DNA of 64,000 nt, taken from NCBI GenBank assembly GCA_934254985.1, contig CAKQMS010000006.1:1-64000 (forward strand), in the 5' to 3' direction. The DNA is from an uncultured Prevotella sp. Its GTDB lineage: Bacteria; Bacteroidota; Bacteroidia; Bacteroidales; Bacteroidaceae. The position numbers were made by a program, and so were the translations under genes. The notes beneath the pieces are model-generated. The model made no database searches. It was not told where the DNA came from and saw only the letters and a list, made by a program, of their open reading frames with translations. This document shows positions 17,588 to 26,366 of the stretch, in pieces; position 1 is the stretch's first letter; each line of letters starts with the position of its first letter.

Positions 17588-18577
17588 TTATTCTATGCAT
17601 ATTGTTCGTAGCCAATCTTTCAGTATTCCTTTATATTGGCTTTGCGAATCAGCAATCATCACTACTACCCTTCTGCCATCAGCGAGACGAGGTCCAAGAC
17701 ACATACCTTCGTAGTTGGCAAGCGAACGAGCAAGGAGGTTTAAGCGAGTCTTCCACTCTTCCACCAACGACTTCTCTTGTTTCAAAGGATTATAACGATA
17801 TAGCTTGCATACTACCGAAGAACCAATCTTAGCCTTTGGTACATAGAATTCACGCTCCAACACAAGCAATGTACCATCGTCCATAGCGCAAACTTCGCTA
17901 ATGCCATGTGCATAGGCTGCCGCCTTTGTGCCATCCTTCTTTGGAGCATCCATAGCATAAGAATACGACTCACGAATGTTGAAAGCATCATCGTAAGCAA
18001 CAAGCGTGATTGGAGCAGCCTCATTGCATGTCCACAGTCGCTTTGTTGCAGCATTATACGATAACGACTCCAAGCCACTATTTCCCGGCAAATTCGTATG
18101 TGAAATATGCTTAGGAATATCCAAGTCTAAACTCTTTCCTTCTCGGCTATAAGCACGAATAATATTATCCCTCTCGCCACACATCAATATCCATCCACGC
18201 TCAGGCATCCACGCAATTCCTTCTAAGTCGCGATTGCCTTTGTCGCACTCCACAAAGTCTTCACATACTACGTTGCGTATATTGCCCGTAACGGAATCAA
18301 TATCGATTGTGAAAATATAAAAGCCTTCGTTAGCCGACTTATCGCTAACAACCGCATATTTATCGCCACCAAGCCATGCTATACCACTATAGTCGCCTGC
18401 AGGCACCGTCTTAGCAAACGAACACTGACGGGTTGTCGTAACGTTGTCGTCTGCTTGTATCGTAGCAGATGATGAAGCTAAGACAGAAAATGTAGTTGCA
18501 AAGACAGAAGATGTAGTTGCGAATAACGACAAGGATACTATCGCAGCCTTTAAGCCCGACAAACCAGAATATTTCAT
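17588..18577 (-). CDS. Secreted phytase-like/SdiA-regulated-type beta-propeller protein
   Basis: 329-residue exported protein resembling the esterase-like activity of phytase family. The signal region is long (MKYSGLSGLKAAIVSLSLFA followed by Ala/Ser/Thr/Val-rich repeats such as ATTSSVFATTFSVLASSSAT), so the cleavage site is unclear. The mature part has propeller-like blades: GDYSGIAWLGGDKYAVVSDK, RDLEGIAWMPERGWILMCGE, LESLSYNAATKRLWTCNE and GISEVCAMDDGTLLVLERE. The C terminus retains NYEGMCLGPRLADGRRVVVM, typical of the family. Possible activity is a phosphoesterase or calcium-dependent binding protein. It is followed 10 bases upstream by the nitroreductase gene on the same strand. Confidence 0.7.
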   Translation of the reverse strand: MKYSGLSGLKAAIVSLSLFATTSSVFATTFSVLASSSATIQADDNVTTTRQCSFAKTVPAGDYSGIAWLGGDKYAVVSDKSANEGFYIFTIDIDSVTGNIRNVVCEDFVECDKGNRDLEGIAWMPERGWILMCGERDNIIRAYSREGKSLDLDIPKHISHTNLPGNSGLESLSYNAATKRLWTCNEAAPITLVAYDDAFNIRESYSYAMDAPKKDGTKAAAYAHGISEVCAMDDGTLLVLEREFYVPKAKIGSSVVCKLYRYNPLKQEKSLVEEWKTRLNLLARSLANYEGMCLGPRLADGRRVVVMIADSQSQYKGILKDWLRTICIE

Positions 18578-18587
18578 TTCCTCCAGC

Positions 18588-19094
18588 CTATCGTCTTTCT
18601 ACAATATCGTCTAAAGCCTTACGCTTCTTCTCTGCTCGTGGACAATCATCAGCAATATGTCCTAACGGAACTATGGCTACAGTCTCAAACTCATCGTTGC
18701 CAACAAACTGTGCCATCTTCTCTACATCGAAGTTGCACACCCAGCAAGTTCCCAAGCCGCACTCAGCAGCAGCAAGACAAAGGTGCTCTGTAGCAATAGC
18801 CACATCGATATCGCCATGTTGCTTGCCATCATTACGCACCCAGTTCTGTTCCTTATTTCTAAGACATAATATATAAATAGGTGCGGTAACAAACCATTCT
18901 CTGTTGTAGCATTCCTGCAACTGACGCTTAGCAGCCTCAGATTCTACAACAACAAACTTCCAAGGTTGTTTGTTACAAGCCGAAGGTGCCATTCTCACAG
19001 TTTCAAGGATATACTCCAAGTCGCTCTCTGCAACTTTCTCGTCGGTATACTTACGTGCAGAAAATCTCTGCTTGCTCAATTCTAATAGTTCCAT
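18588..19094 (-). CDS. Nitroreductase-family FMN oxidoreductase
   Basis: 168-residue flavin-dependent nitroreductase-superfamily protein, likely reducing nitro or quinone compounds with NAD(P)H in the cytoplasm. The start is chosen at MELLELSKQRFSARKYTDEK, matching the RxSxRxY family opening; 13 extra upstream codons are unlikely. PSACNKQPWKFVVVESE is the FMN-binding N-terminal motif. AAAECGLGTCWVCNF and VPLGHIADD follow at the C terminus. The length is at the short end of the family. It lies directly upstream of the phytase-like gene, with about 10 bases between them. Confidence 0.87.
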   Translation of the reverse strand: MELLELSKQRFSARKYTDEKVAESDLEYILETVRMAPSACNKQPWKFVVVESEAAKRQLQECYNREWFVTAPIYILCLRNKEQNWVRNDGKQHGDIDVAIATEHLCLAAAECGLGTCWVCNFDVEKMAQFVGNDEFETVAIVPLGHIADDCPRAEKKRKALDDIVERR

Positions 19095-19133
19095 GATAAT
19101 AATGTTTAAGTGTTGAGTATTGAATAAAAACAA

Positions 19134-19163
19134 AAAAGAGATTAAGCTTGATGCCTAATCTCT
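19134..19163 (-). terminator. Terminator of tRNA-Pro
   Basis: On the minus strand AAGAGATTAGGC and GCTTAATCTCTT form a stem with a short loop followed by six T. It lies 9 bases past the tRNA 3' end. Confidence 0.85.
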
Positions 19164-19171
19164 TCATTTTG

Positions 19172-19245
19172 TCGGGGCGACAGGATTCGAACCTGCGACC
19201 ACCTGTTCCCAAAACAGGCGCGCTACCGGACTGCGCTACACCCCG
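19172..19245 (-). tRNA. tRNA-Pro (anticodon TGG)
   Basis: A 74-base cloverleaf on the minus strand. The acceptor stem CGGGGTG pairs with CGCCCCG and the discriminator is A. The anticodon arm CCTGT-TTTGGGA-ACAGG reads TGG. The T arm contains GGTTCGAATCC. No CCA is encoded, as usual for this phylum. A TACCTTTG promoter box lies upstream at 19306-19313 and a terminator directly downstream. Confidence 0.95.
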
Positions 19246-19305
19246 TTGCAATAACTAAGAAGTTAATTTCTTAATTCAGGAAGTGTTGTTCCTTATTTGC
19301 GGTTG

Positions 19306-19313
19306 CAAAGGTA
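19306..19313 (-). promoter_or_regulatory. -7 box of tRNA-Pro
   Basis: The minus strand reads TACCTTTG, matching TAnnTTTG, 61 bases upstream of the mature tRNA. Confidence 0.55.
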
Positions 19314-19702
19314 GTACATTTCTACGAACCCACCAAACATTTCTGCAACTTTTTTAATAAAAAACCGCTTTTTCTTGTATTTTTCCTCATTTTCCCACGT
19401 TTTTCATCATTGCCACCCTCGTTTTTACTCATTTCTCTCCCCCACTTCTACTTCTTTAGTTAATTCAAGCCCATTCTTTTCATCCATCGATAATTGTTAT
19501 TTTTATGCATCTTCATTTTTTCCCACATATTTTTTTGCACCATAGGCGTATTTTCGTTCATTACTTTTTATCGTATATAGATGATAAACGTCAACGTGAA
19601 TTAAAAATAAGTAACAACAGAGTCAACTCGTATTATAAACAAAGCTTAGAGTGGTCAACTAAAATCGTTAAACCACAACTCCTAAAAACATGGCAAAAAA
19701 AT
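19314..19702. other. Gene-poor, pyrimidine-rich spacer
   Basis: No credible gene is present. The left part of the plus strand is T/C-rich. Short open frames lack a start signal, family resemblance or normal composition. It leads into the 22-bp repeat array at 19703-19790. Confidence 0.6.
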
Positions 19703-19790
19703 GAATATAGCTTCGATGCCCAACGAAGCAAGCTTCATTGGCACTTGAAGCAAGCTTCGTTGGCACTTGAAGCAGGCTTCATTTTTTTGG
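19703..19790. repeat. Array of four 22-bp repeats (array 3, different consensus)
   Basis: Units start at 19703, 19725, 19747 and 19769. Units two and three are near identical (gaagcaagcttc then a/g-ttggcactt); the first and last are degenerate. Each full unit holds a palindromic core, GAAGC-nn-GCTTC. The period equals that of arrays 1 and 2 but the sequence differs. Confidence 0.85.
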
Positions 19791-19863
19791 GTGTGTTACA
19801 GCAAAAAGACAAGATGTGCATTCATAAAGCATAAATGATACTACATAAGTAAAAATCAAGAAA

Positions 19864-19901
19864 CTAAAAAAGGCTTCCAACCATTGCTGATTGAAAGCCT
19901 T
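19864..19901 (-). terminator. Terminator of the serine palmitoyltransferase gene
   Basis: aaggcttccaa and ttgaaagcctt form a stem (one G-U pair) around about 10 bases. On the minus strand it is followed by a run of six to seven T. Confidence 0.8.
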
Positions 19902-19951
19902 AATATCATATAATATGTGTAGTCTTCGATGAAGATAATCCGATAAGGATA

Positions 19952-21142
19952 TTACTTCTTTATGATGCCCTGCTCTACGAAAATCTTGGTGAGAGCCAGT
20001 ACACCACGTTCTACCTGCTCCTTGGTGTGGTTTGCCATAAGGGCGAAACGTACCAATGTGTCCTGAGGAGCACATGCTGGAGGAATAACAGGGTTGATGA
20101 ATACACCTGCCTCGAAGGCCAACTTTGTAACGAGGAATGTCTTCTCTGTGTCGTGAACATAGAGAGGAATGATAGGGCTCTCTGTGTCGCCAATCTCGAA
20201 ACCTTCCTCACGGAAACGCTTCAAAGCATAGCGGGTAACATCCCACAAAGCTTCAAGACGCTCTGGCTCCTGCTGAATGATATGGAGTGCCTCCAAAGCA
20301 GCAGCTGTAGCTGCAGGAGTATCTGATGCACTAAAGATGAATGTACGGCAAGAGTGCTTCAAAAAGTTAATGGTATCTGCATCGCCTGCGATGAAACCAC
20401 CAATAGAAGCCAAACTCTTAGAGAAAGTACCCATGATAAGGTCTACCTCGTCGGTAAGTCCGAAATGATCGCAAACACCACGTCCCTGACGACCGAATAC
20501 ACCGATACCGTGAGCCTCATCGACCATGATAGAGCAATTGTACTTGTGCTTGAGCTCTACGATTTCAGGAAGCTTAGCCAAGTCGCCTTCCATTGAGAAT
20601 ACACCATCAACAACGATGAGCTTAATAGCATCGTGAGGAAGATTCTGGAGAATACGCTCGAGGTCTTCCATATCGTTGTGCTTATAGTGAAGCTGTGTAG
20701 CAAACGAGAGACGACGACCATCAACGATAGATGCGTGGTCGCGGTCATCACAGATGATATAATCGTTTCTTCCAACAACCATTGCCAACACGCCCTGGTT
20801 TACAGAGAAACCTGTAGAGAAGCAAAGAGCATTGTCTTTGCCTACAAATTCAGCGAGTTCTTTCTCAAGTTGAAGGTGTAAATCCAATGTTCCATTCAGA
20901 AAGCGACTACCTGCACATCCTGAGCCATACTTGTCGAGTGCGGCATGGGCTGCATCGATGACGCGCTGGTCACCTGTCAAACCTGTGTAGGCATTCGAAC
21001 CAAACATAAGAACCCTGTGTCCTTCCATATCAACTTCAGTACCCTGCTTGCTTGTTATGGCGCGGAAATATGGATAAACCCCCATTTCCATGAACTTCTG
21101 TGGGGTTCTATACTCTTTGTATCTTTCTTGTAACTGTCCCAT
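19952..21142 (-). CDS. spt: Serine palmitoyltransferase (PLP alpha-oxoamine synthase)
   Basis: 396-residue PLP-dependent alpha-oxoamine synthase that condenses serine with an acyl-CoA/acyl-ACP, the first step of sphingolipid synthesis in Bacteroidales. The family also includes glycine C-acetyltransferase (Kbl), the main alternative. Features are MFGSNAYTGLTGDQRVIDAA, GSGCAGSRFLNGTLDLHLQL, SIMVDEAHGIGVFGRQGRGV (PLP-interacting Asp and His) and the Schiff-base lysine in GTFSKSLASIGGFIAG. SNAYTGL near the N terminus is what I recall for Bacteroides and Sphingobacterium SPT rather than Kbl. A minus-strand TAACTTTG box (21184-21191) precedes it. Its divergent neighbour is a lipid kinase. Confidence 0.85.
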   Translation of the reverse strand: MGQLQERYKEYRTPQKFMEMGVYPYFRAITSKQGTEVDMEGHRVLMFGSNAYTGLTGDQRVIDAAHAALDKYGSGCAGSRFLNGTLDLHLQLEKELAEFVGKDNALCFSTGFSVNQGVLAMVVGRNDYIICDDRDHASIVDGRRLSFATQLHYKHNDMEDLERILQNLPHDAIKLIVVDGVFSMEGDLAKLPEIVELKHKYNCSIMVDEAHGIGVFGRQGRGVCDHFGLTDEVDLIMGTFSKSLASIGGFIAGDADTINFLKHSCRTFIFSASDTPAATAAALEALHIIQQEPERLEALWDVTRYALKRFREEGFEIGDTESPIIPLYVHDTEKTFLVTKLAFEAGVFINPVIPPACAPQDTLVRFALMANHTKEQVERGVLALTKIFVEQGIIKK

Positions 21143-21183
21143 TTTTAATTGGTAAGATATCTTCTAATTGTTATAATAGGCTG

Positions 21184-21191
21184 CAAAGTTA
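21184..21191 (-). promoter_or_regulatory. -7 box of the spt gene
   Basis: The minus strand reads TAACTTTG, 42 bases upstream of the ATG. Confidence 0.6.
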
Positions 21192-21327
21192 CATATTTTT
21201 TATTAAATATCATCCATTTTTCTTATAAATCTAACCTTTTTTCTGGATATTATGATTTTCACCTATATATAATATATGTTGTTAAACGTTTATAATTAGA
21301 AACTAAGTTAAGAATATTAGAAATTCT

Positions 21328-21358
21328 TTTGTAATATCAAGCTATTTGTATAAATTTG
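21328..21358 (+). promoter_or_regulatory. -33/-7 promoter giving a probably leaderless lipid kinase mRNA
   Basis: TTTG (21328-21331) and TAAATTTG (21351-21358) are 19 bases apart, the classic Bacteroidetes spacing. The ATG begins 6 bases after the -7 box, about where transcription should start. Confidence 0.65.
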
Positions 21359-21363
21359 CAGTT

Positions 21364-22392
21364 ATGAAAAAGAAAATGGTCTTCATAATGAACCCCATTT
21401 CGGGAACCACAAACAAAGCTGGTATTCCCGAACTTATTGCCAAGACACTCGACACCAATGCTTTCGACTATGAGATACGCCTCACAGAGCATGCTGGTCA
21501 TGCTTTTGAGATAGCTACAGAAGCGAAGGATAATGGCGTAGATGTTGTTGTGGCAGTAGGCGGTGATGGCACCGTCAACGAGGTTGCCAGGGCTATAGTA
21601 CATTCGAATACAGCCTTGGGAATAATTCCATGTGGTTCGGGCAATGGTCTTGCACGCCACTTGATGATACCAATGCAACTAAAGAAGGCTATCGAGGTTA
21701 TCAATGAATATCAGATTCACGACCTCGACTATGGTATCATCAACGAGCATCCATTTTTCTGCACTTGCGGTATGGGATTTGATGCTTTCGTTAGCATGAA
21801 ATTTGCAGAGGCTGGAAAGCGTGGGCCAATAACCTACGCTGAAAACATATTGAAAGAAGGACTGAAATATGAGCCTGAAACTTACGAAATAGAAGATGAG
21901 AATGGCACCATGCACTACAAGGCGTTTCTTATATCGTGTGCCAATGCATCGCAGTATGGCAATAATGCATATATTGCGCCACAAGCATCTATGAGCGACG
22001 GACTTATGGATGTTATCATTATGGAACCTTTCGATATCTTGGAGGCATCACGAATAAGTATCGAGATGTTTAACAAGACTTTGGACAAAAATTCTAAGAT
22101 TAAAACGTTCAAAACCAAGAAGTTGCACATTCATCGCAGCAGACCTGGAGTGATACACTATGATGGCGACCCTGTGATGACAGGCGAGGATATTGACGTT
22201 GAAATCAAGGCTAAGGGAATAAAAATCATCGTCAATTCACATGGCGACAAGAGTCAGCGTAAGCCTAACGCCATACAGACTGCCGCATGCGAATTGTTTA
22301 ACGAGATAACATTGTTGCGCGATGATATTGCACGCCAAAGTTCGCGTGCGTTGGCATTAAGCAAGATGCTACAACGAAAGCTAAATAAATAG
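21364..22392 (+). CDS. Diacylglycerol/sphingosine kinase-family lipid kinase
   Basis: 342-residue soluble lipid kinase of the DAGK catalytic superfamily (YegS/DgkB-like), phosphorylating diacylglycerol or a sphingoid base. The start is MKKKMVFIMNPISGTTNKAG; an upstream in-frame ATG lies inside the -7 promoter box and is rejected. Family motifs are NPISG, the nucleotide loop VVAVGGDGTVNEVA, IIPCGSGNGLARHL and GMGFDAFVSMKF, then the C-terminal FKTKKLHIHRSRPG and HYDGDPVMTGEDID. It is divergent from serine palmitoyltransferase, so a sphingolipid substrate is possible but unproven. It is followed by a strong hairpin. Confidence 0.87.
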   Translation: MKKKMVFIMNPISGTTNKAGIPELIAKTLDTNAFDYEIRLTEHAGHAFEIATEAKDNGVDVVVAVGGDGTVNEVARAIVHSNTALGIIPCGSGNGLARHLMIPMQLKKAIEVINEYQIHDLDYGIINEHPFFCTCGMGFDAFVSMKFAEAGKRGPITYAENILKEGLKYEPETYEIEDENGTMHYKAFLISCANASQYGNNAYIAPQASMSDGLMDVIIMEPFDILEASRISIEMFNKTLDKNSKIKTFKTKKLHIHRSRPGVIHYDGDPVMTGEDIDVEIKAKGIKIIVNSHGDKSQRKPNAIQTAACELFNEITLLRDDIARQSSRALALSKMLQRKLNK

Positions 22393-22427
22393 GTAGCAAC
22401 TATAAGAAACTAATAGAATAAAAACAT

Positions 22428-22465
22428 CAGAAGCCCACCTTCACTCAGAGAAAGGTGGGCTTCTG
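22428..22465. terminator. Bidirectional terminator between lipid kinase and trmN6
   Basis: cagaagcccacctt and aaggtgggcttctg are perfect 14-base arms around a 10-base loop, flanked by T-rich (plus) and A-rich (left) sequence. It sits between convergent genes and could serve both. Confidence 0.8.
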
Positions 22466-22505
22466 CTTTCTATAATAAAAAACTATGGTTGTCTGCTTCG
22501 ACAGT

Positions 22506-23198
22506 CTATAAATAAAAGTCTTTTGTCAACTGCTGATACCACGCAGAACGTTCGCAGTCTGCAGTCTGCAGCACTTGTTCTTCTACAATGATAGCTTCAG
22601 GACGCTGTTTCTGTATCATCACCATGCATCGCTTGGCAGGCTTACGCTCCACAGTCTTTATCTTGCACACTTTAGCAATATAAAGTCTGCTAAAAACAGC
22701 TTCTTCTTCATATCTCGGTAGCATGTCCATAGGAATTACAACAGAGGAAATGCCTTGTGGCGAGAGCAAAGAAGATACGCAACGCAATAATTCCGACACA
22801 GGCAGACTGTCTGTATGGCGAGCCAAAGAACGTTTGCCTTCTGGCGCTTTCAAACTATTCTCAAAGAAAGGAGGGTTTGAGACAATGGCATCATATTCAC
22901 CAGAATGTTGCTGCAGAGATGTTTCCACAACTTCCACCCTATCGCCAAATCCTGCTTCCGCAATATTTTCTCGCGCCTGAATGCAAGCATCATGGTCTAT
23001 ATCTATGGCATCAATCTTGGCTTCGGGAAAACGTTGTGCCATCATCATAGCTATTAAGCCTGTTCCTGTACCGATATCGAGAATACGACATCCGCCTACA
23101 GCCCATGCACCAAGTAGCACACCATCAGTGCCAACTTTCATGCCACATCTGTCTTGGCGAACCTCAAACTGCTTGAATGTGAAACTATCCTTTGCCAT
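22506..23198 (-). CDS. trmN6: tRNA1(Val) A37 N6-methyltransferase (TrmN6/YfiC-like)
   Basis: 230-residue SAM-dependent N6-adenine methyltransferase, expected to modify A37 of tRNA-Val. MAKDSFTFKQFEVRQDRCGM and KVGTDGVLLGAWA are typical of the TrmN6 N terminus. The SAM motif is ILDIGTGTGLIAMMMAQRFP, and the catalytic NPPF is in DAIVSNPPFFENSLK. Length fits. It is the last gene of the leftward cluster, 24 bases after the TPR-protein stop. Confidence 0.88.
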   Translation of the reverse strand: MAKDSFTFKQFEVRQDRCGMKVGTDGVLLGAWAVGGCRILDIGTGTGLIAMMMAQRFPEAKIDAIDIDHDACIQARENIAEAGFGDRVEVVETSLQQHSGEYDAIVSNPPFFENSLKAPEGKRSLARHTDSLPVSELLRCVSSLLSPQGISSVVIPMDMLPRYEEEAVFSRLYIAKVCKIKTVERKPAKRCMVMIQKQRPEAIIVEEQVLQTADCERSAWYQQLTKDFYL

Positions 23199-23222
23199 AT
23201 TATATCTCTACATATCTTAATA

Positions 23223-25187
23223 CTATTTCTGCTGTTGCTTGATAATGCTATAAGCATCATAAAGTCCAAGTTCGCCAGCCTTGCTAAGATCTGCCACAGC
23301 TTGCTGTTTGTTGCCCAACTTAAGATAAGCCAAACCGCGATTGAAGTATACCTCAGCAATATCAGGATTCAGACTTATTGCTTTGGTATAATCATCTATA
23401 GCATGACTATAATTCTTTACCGAGCAACGGAGGTTGCCACGGTCGAAATACAGATAAGCATTATCAGGCGCAAGCTTGATAGCAGCATCGAAGTCTGCTT
23501 CTGCCTTTGCAGCCAACAGTCTCACATCCATACCTCGCGAAGCTTCATAGTTGTTGAATAGCGACTGGCTTACAGCTCTTTGCCAATAAGCCAACATATT
23601 TGTAGAGTCGGCATTGATGCAAACTGTCAGGTCGCTGATGGCAGCATCATAATTCTGAACTACAGAATATGCCACAGCTCTCTCCATAAGTGTAGGACAA
23701 GCCTTGGCAACGGTCGTTGTTGTGGCTATGCGAGTAGACAGAATATCGATATGGGTAAAGATATTCTTGGTATCTGCAGAAGTGAGCTGACGAATACCAC
23801 AGCTGAGGTATATCTTACGCAACGGCTTAGCATCGGCATTATATTTTTCGATATTAGCATCGTAGGCTTGATAAGTCTTAATTCCATTTGAATAAGAATC
23901 GAAAGCCATGCAATACATAGGCTTCATCTCGCCATCCACATGTCGATTTTGCACACGACCACGATATTCGCTCTTGTATTCTGGTGCTACATCCGAAGAG
24001 TCGGCAACAACAATCTGATTATACTTCTCAGGATCTATCTCAGAGCGTTTTCTCATCTCCTTCAGCTTAGCTTTGCTCCATCGTTTTTGCACACCAAGAT
24101 GTTTATTCATCTGCGCCTTCAAGATGCGGAATTCGTCGAGCTCTGCCTTTGCAGTCATGCCAAGTCGACGATAACAACGAGCACGATAGCTCAAGCCTGT
24201 CCAAAAGTCAGGGAATTGTTCTATTACTTTGGTATAGTCGTGAATGGCACCACGCAAGTTGCCGGTCTTCTCCTTTAGAGTTCCGCGGTTGAAGATAGCC
24301 ATGAAGTTTTGTGGTTCCATCTTGATGACATAGTCGAAATCGTCGATAGCACGATTGTCGTCACCAAGCTGCACACGCAGAAGACCACGATTGTAATGAG
24401 CAAGGAAGTTGTTTGGCTCAAGGTCGATAGCCATATCATAATCAGACATGGCACCACGAAGGTTGTTGATATTAAGTCGAGCCAAAGCGCGGTTCACATA
24501 ATTGCCAGCCTCCTTTGGTTTCAGATGTATAGCCTTGCCAAGTTCCTTATCGGCATCAGCCCATTGTTTGCGAGCCAACGACATATTAGCCCTAATGGTC
24601 CATGTAGAAGCATCATAAGGGTCAATCTCCAAACTCTTGTCGAGCCATTTTGCAGCCTCTACGGTATCTTTCTTATTCAGCCACACCTCAGCCTTAAGCT
24701 GATAAGCATTAGCAAAACGCTGCCATTTGCGAATGATAGAATCTGTCTGCGCCAAGGCAGAGTCGTAGTCTTTGCTATTTAGCATACAGATGGCACGATT
24801 AAACCAATAGTTGCGAGTGTCGGGACTAATGGCTATCGCCTTGTTATAATCGGCAATAGCGCCAGCATAATCTTCCTGACGTATACGCGAAATGGCACGA
24901 AGATCGTAGAGAATATCAATATAAGGATTAAGCGCTATAGCCTCTGAGGCATCCGTCTCGGCACCAACAAAATCGTCGAGATAGAATTTTGCCACGGCTC
25001 TATACTGCCATGACTCATATAAAAAAGGCTTTAGGGCTATAACCTGATTAAAATATTGTATCGACAACACATAGTCCTCATAATGCAATGCCACTTTTCC
25101 GCTTGTTATCAAGCGGTCTACATTAAATTGTGCTTTGGCTGTCAGAACGCTAACAGCCAAAGCTATGAGGAGAATGTATTTTTTCAT
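23223..25187 (-). CDS. Exported TPR-repeat protein (654 aa)
   Basis: Signal peptide MKKYILLIALAVSVLTAKAQ, then at least ten tetratricopeptide repeats in two blocks (about residues 35-350 and 515-640). Recurrent W/Y-x-x-R/G-x-A...Y...A-I-D-Y/A-x-L-P patterns are seen, for example AIADYNKAIAISPDTRNYWF and AIDDYTKAISLNPDIAEVYF. The middle region (about 350-510) is charged and not obviously TPR. Such periplasmic TPR proteins act as protein-protein scaffolds; the partner here is unknown. It lies in a same-strand cluster with def and ruvX. Confidence 0.85.
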   Translation of the reverse strand: MKKYILLIALAVSVLTAKAQFNVDRLITSGKVALHYEDYVLSIQYFNQVIALKPFLYESWQYRAVAKFYLDDFVGAETDASEAIALNPYIDILYDLRAISRIRQEDYAGAIADYNKAIAISPDTRNYWFNRAICMLNSKDYDSALAQTDSIIRKWQRFANAYQLKAEVWLNKKDTVEAAKWLDKSLEIDPYDASTWTIRANMSLARKQWADADKELGKAIHLKPKEAGNYVNRALARLNINNLRGAMSDYDMAIDLEPNNFLAHYNRGLLRVQLGDDNRAIDDFDYVIKMEPQNFMAIFNRGTLKEKTGNLRGAIHDYTKVIEQFPDFWTGLSYRARCYRRLGMTAKAELDEFRILKAQMNKHLGVQKRWSKAKLKEMRKRSEIDPEKYNQIVVADSSDVAPEYKSEYRGRVQNRHVDGEMKPMYCMAFDSYSNGIKTYQAYDANIEKYNADAKPLRKIYLSCGIRQLTSADTKNIFTHIDILSTRIATTTTVAKACPTLMERAVAYSVVQNYDAAISDLTVCINADSTNMLAYWQRAVSQSLFNNYEASRGMDVRLLAAKAEADFDAAIKLAPDNAYLYFDRGNLRCSVKNYSHAIDDYTKAISLNPDIAEVYFNRGLAYLKLGNKQQAVADLSKAGELGLYDAYSIIKQQQK

Positions 25188-25250
25188 GATGACATAAATT
25201 ACAGATAGCCATAATTATAGCTATCGCAGAATGTTATCCTTCGACTATCA

Positions 25251-25814
25251 TTATTTAGCAGTCGCCTTGGTGCGATAAGGACAACGGAAACGTCCCTGCA
25301 TGATAGACTTCAGCTTATTCTTTATCAACTGCTTACGCAATGGCGTAACACGGTCAACAAACATCTTTCCTTCAAGATGATCGAACTCGTGCTGCATCAC
25401 ACGCGATAGATATCCTTCTACCCACTCATCGTGTGGCTGCATATCTTCGTCAAGATATGTAACATGAATACGAGTGTGGCGAGCCACCTTCTCGTGGATA
25501 CCAGGTATAGAGAGACATCCCTCTTCCATGTTCTCAACAGTTGATTCCTCGTCAACCTCTACGATATGAGGATTGATGAAGGCATGACGAAAACCTTTGT
25601 ACTCAGGCATATCTTCGCTAAGTACATCAAGGTCGATAACAACAACCCTTATTGCGCGTCCTACCTGTGGAGCAGCAAGTCCGATACCTTCGCTGGCATC
25701 GAGGGTCTCATACATATTCTGCAAAAACTCCTGCAGACCTTCATAGTCGGCAGGAATATCCTCTGCAACCTTTCTTAATACAGGTTGTCCGTATGTGTAA
25801 ATTGGTAGTATCAA
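25251..25814 (-). CDS. def: Peptide deformylase
   Basis: Fe/Zn metallohydrolase removing the N-formyl group from nascent proteins in the cytoplasm. The three signature motifs are complete: GIGLAAPQVG, EEGCLSIPG (metal-ligand Cys) and MQHEFDHLEGKMFVDR (HExxH). 187 residues, normal length, starting MILPIYTYGQPVLRKVAEDI. It is downstream of ruvX on the same strand with about 95 bases between. Confidence 0.95.
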   Translation of the reverse strand: MILPIYTYGQPVLRKVAEDIPADYEGLQEFLQNMYETLDASEGIGLAAPQVGRAIRVVVIDLDVLSEDMPEYKGFRHAFINPHIVEVDEESTVENMEEGCLSIPGIHEKVARHTRIHVTYLDEDMQPHDEWVEGYLSRVMQHEFDHLEGKMFVDRVTPLRKQLIKNKLKSIMQGRFRCPYRTKATAK

Positions 25815-25910
25815 AACAAAATAGTATTATGATTTAAGTCTTAAACGAAAACTTATTTCAAATAAGAACAAAAATCTATTTCAAATAAAAAAGCAGAAGC
25901 GCACGACTCT

Positions 25911-26327
25911 CTAACGACCGTTAGCTCTCATCCAATCTTGCAAGATTATCGTTGCCGATATCTCGTCGACCAATCCCTTATTCTCGCGTCGAGCCTTCTT
26001 GCCTATACCGCTATCCAATATAGCCTGATGTGCCAACACCGATGTAAATCTTTCATCGTAGTATTCTATTGGAATCTCAGGCATAGCCTTTCGCCAGCGG
26101 TTCACGAACTGTTCCACACGAACCAAGTTTTCGCTTGGCTGTCCGTTTGGCTGAGTAGGTCGACCAATGACAATGCGTTCCACCTGTTCTTGCGAAGTAT
26201 ATTTTTTGAGATAGTCGAAAAGTTCAGATGTAGAAACAGTTGCCAACCCATTAGCAATAATCTGCAATGGGTCGGTAACTGCAAGTCCTGTACGTTTCTT
26301 TCCGTAGTCTATTGAGAGTATTCTCAT
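25911..26327 (-). CDS. ruvX: Putative pre-16S rRNA nuclease / Holliday junction resolvase RuvX
   Basis: 138-residue RNase H-fold YqgF/RuvX protein, taking part in 16S rRNA 5' end maturation and possibly in recombination. The ATG at 26327 is chosen over a TTG one codon earlier. The first catalytic Asp is in MRILSIDYGKKRTGLAVTDP. VERIVIGRPTQPNGQPS carries the family GxP loop. The acidic DERFTS and the C-terminal DEISATIILQDWM complete the site. It lies between the SPOR lipoprotein and def genes. Confidence 0.92.
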   Translation of the reverse strand: MRILSIDYGKKRTGLAVTDPLQIIANGLATVSTSELFDYLKKYTSQEQVERIVIGRPTQPNGQPSENLVRVEQFVNRWRKAMPEIPIEYYDERFTSVLAHQAILDSGIGKKARRENKGLVDEISATIILQDWMRANGR

Positions 26328-26366
26328 CAACAGCTTTATAATATTTATAATAAAGGAGAAGAAAAA

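Noticed and set aside
19505..19834. 109-codon frame in the gap after tRNA-Pro
   Set aside because: Runs through the 22-bp array, His/Phe-rich, no promoter or family pattern.
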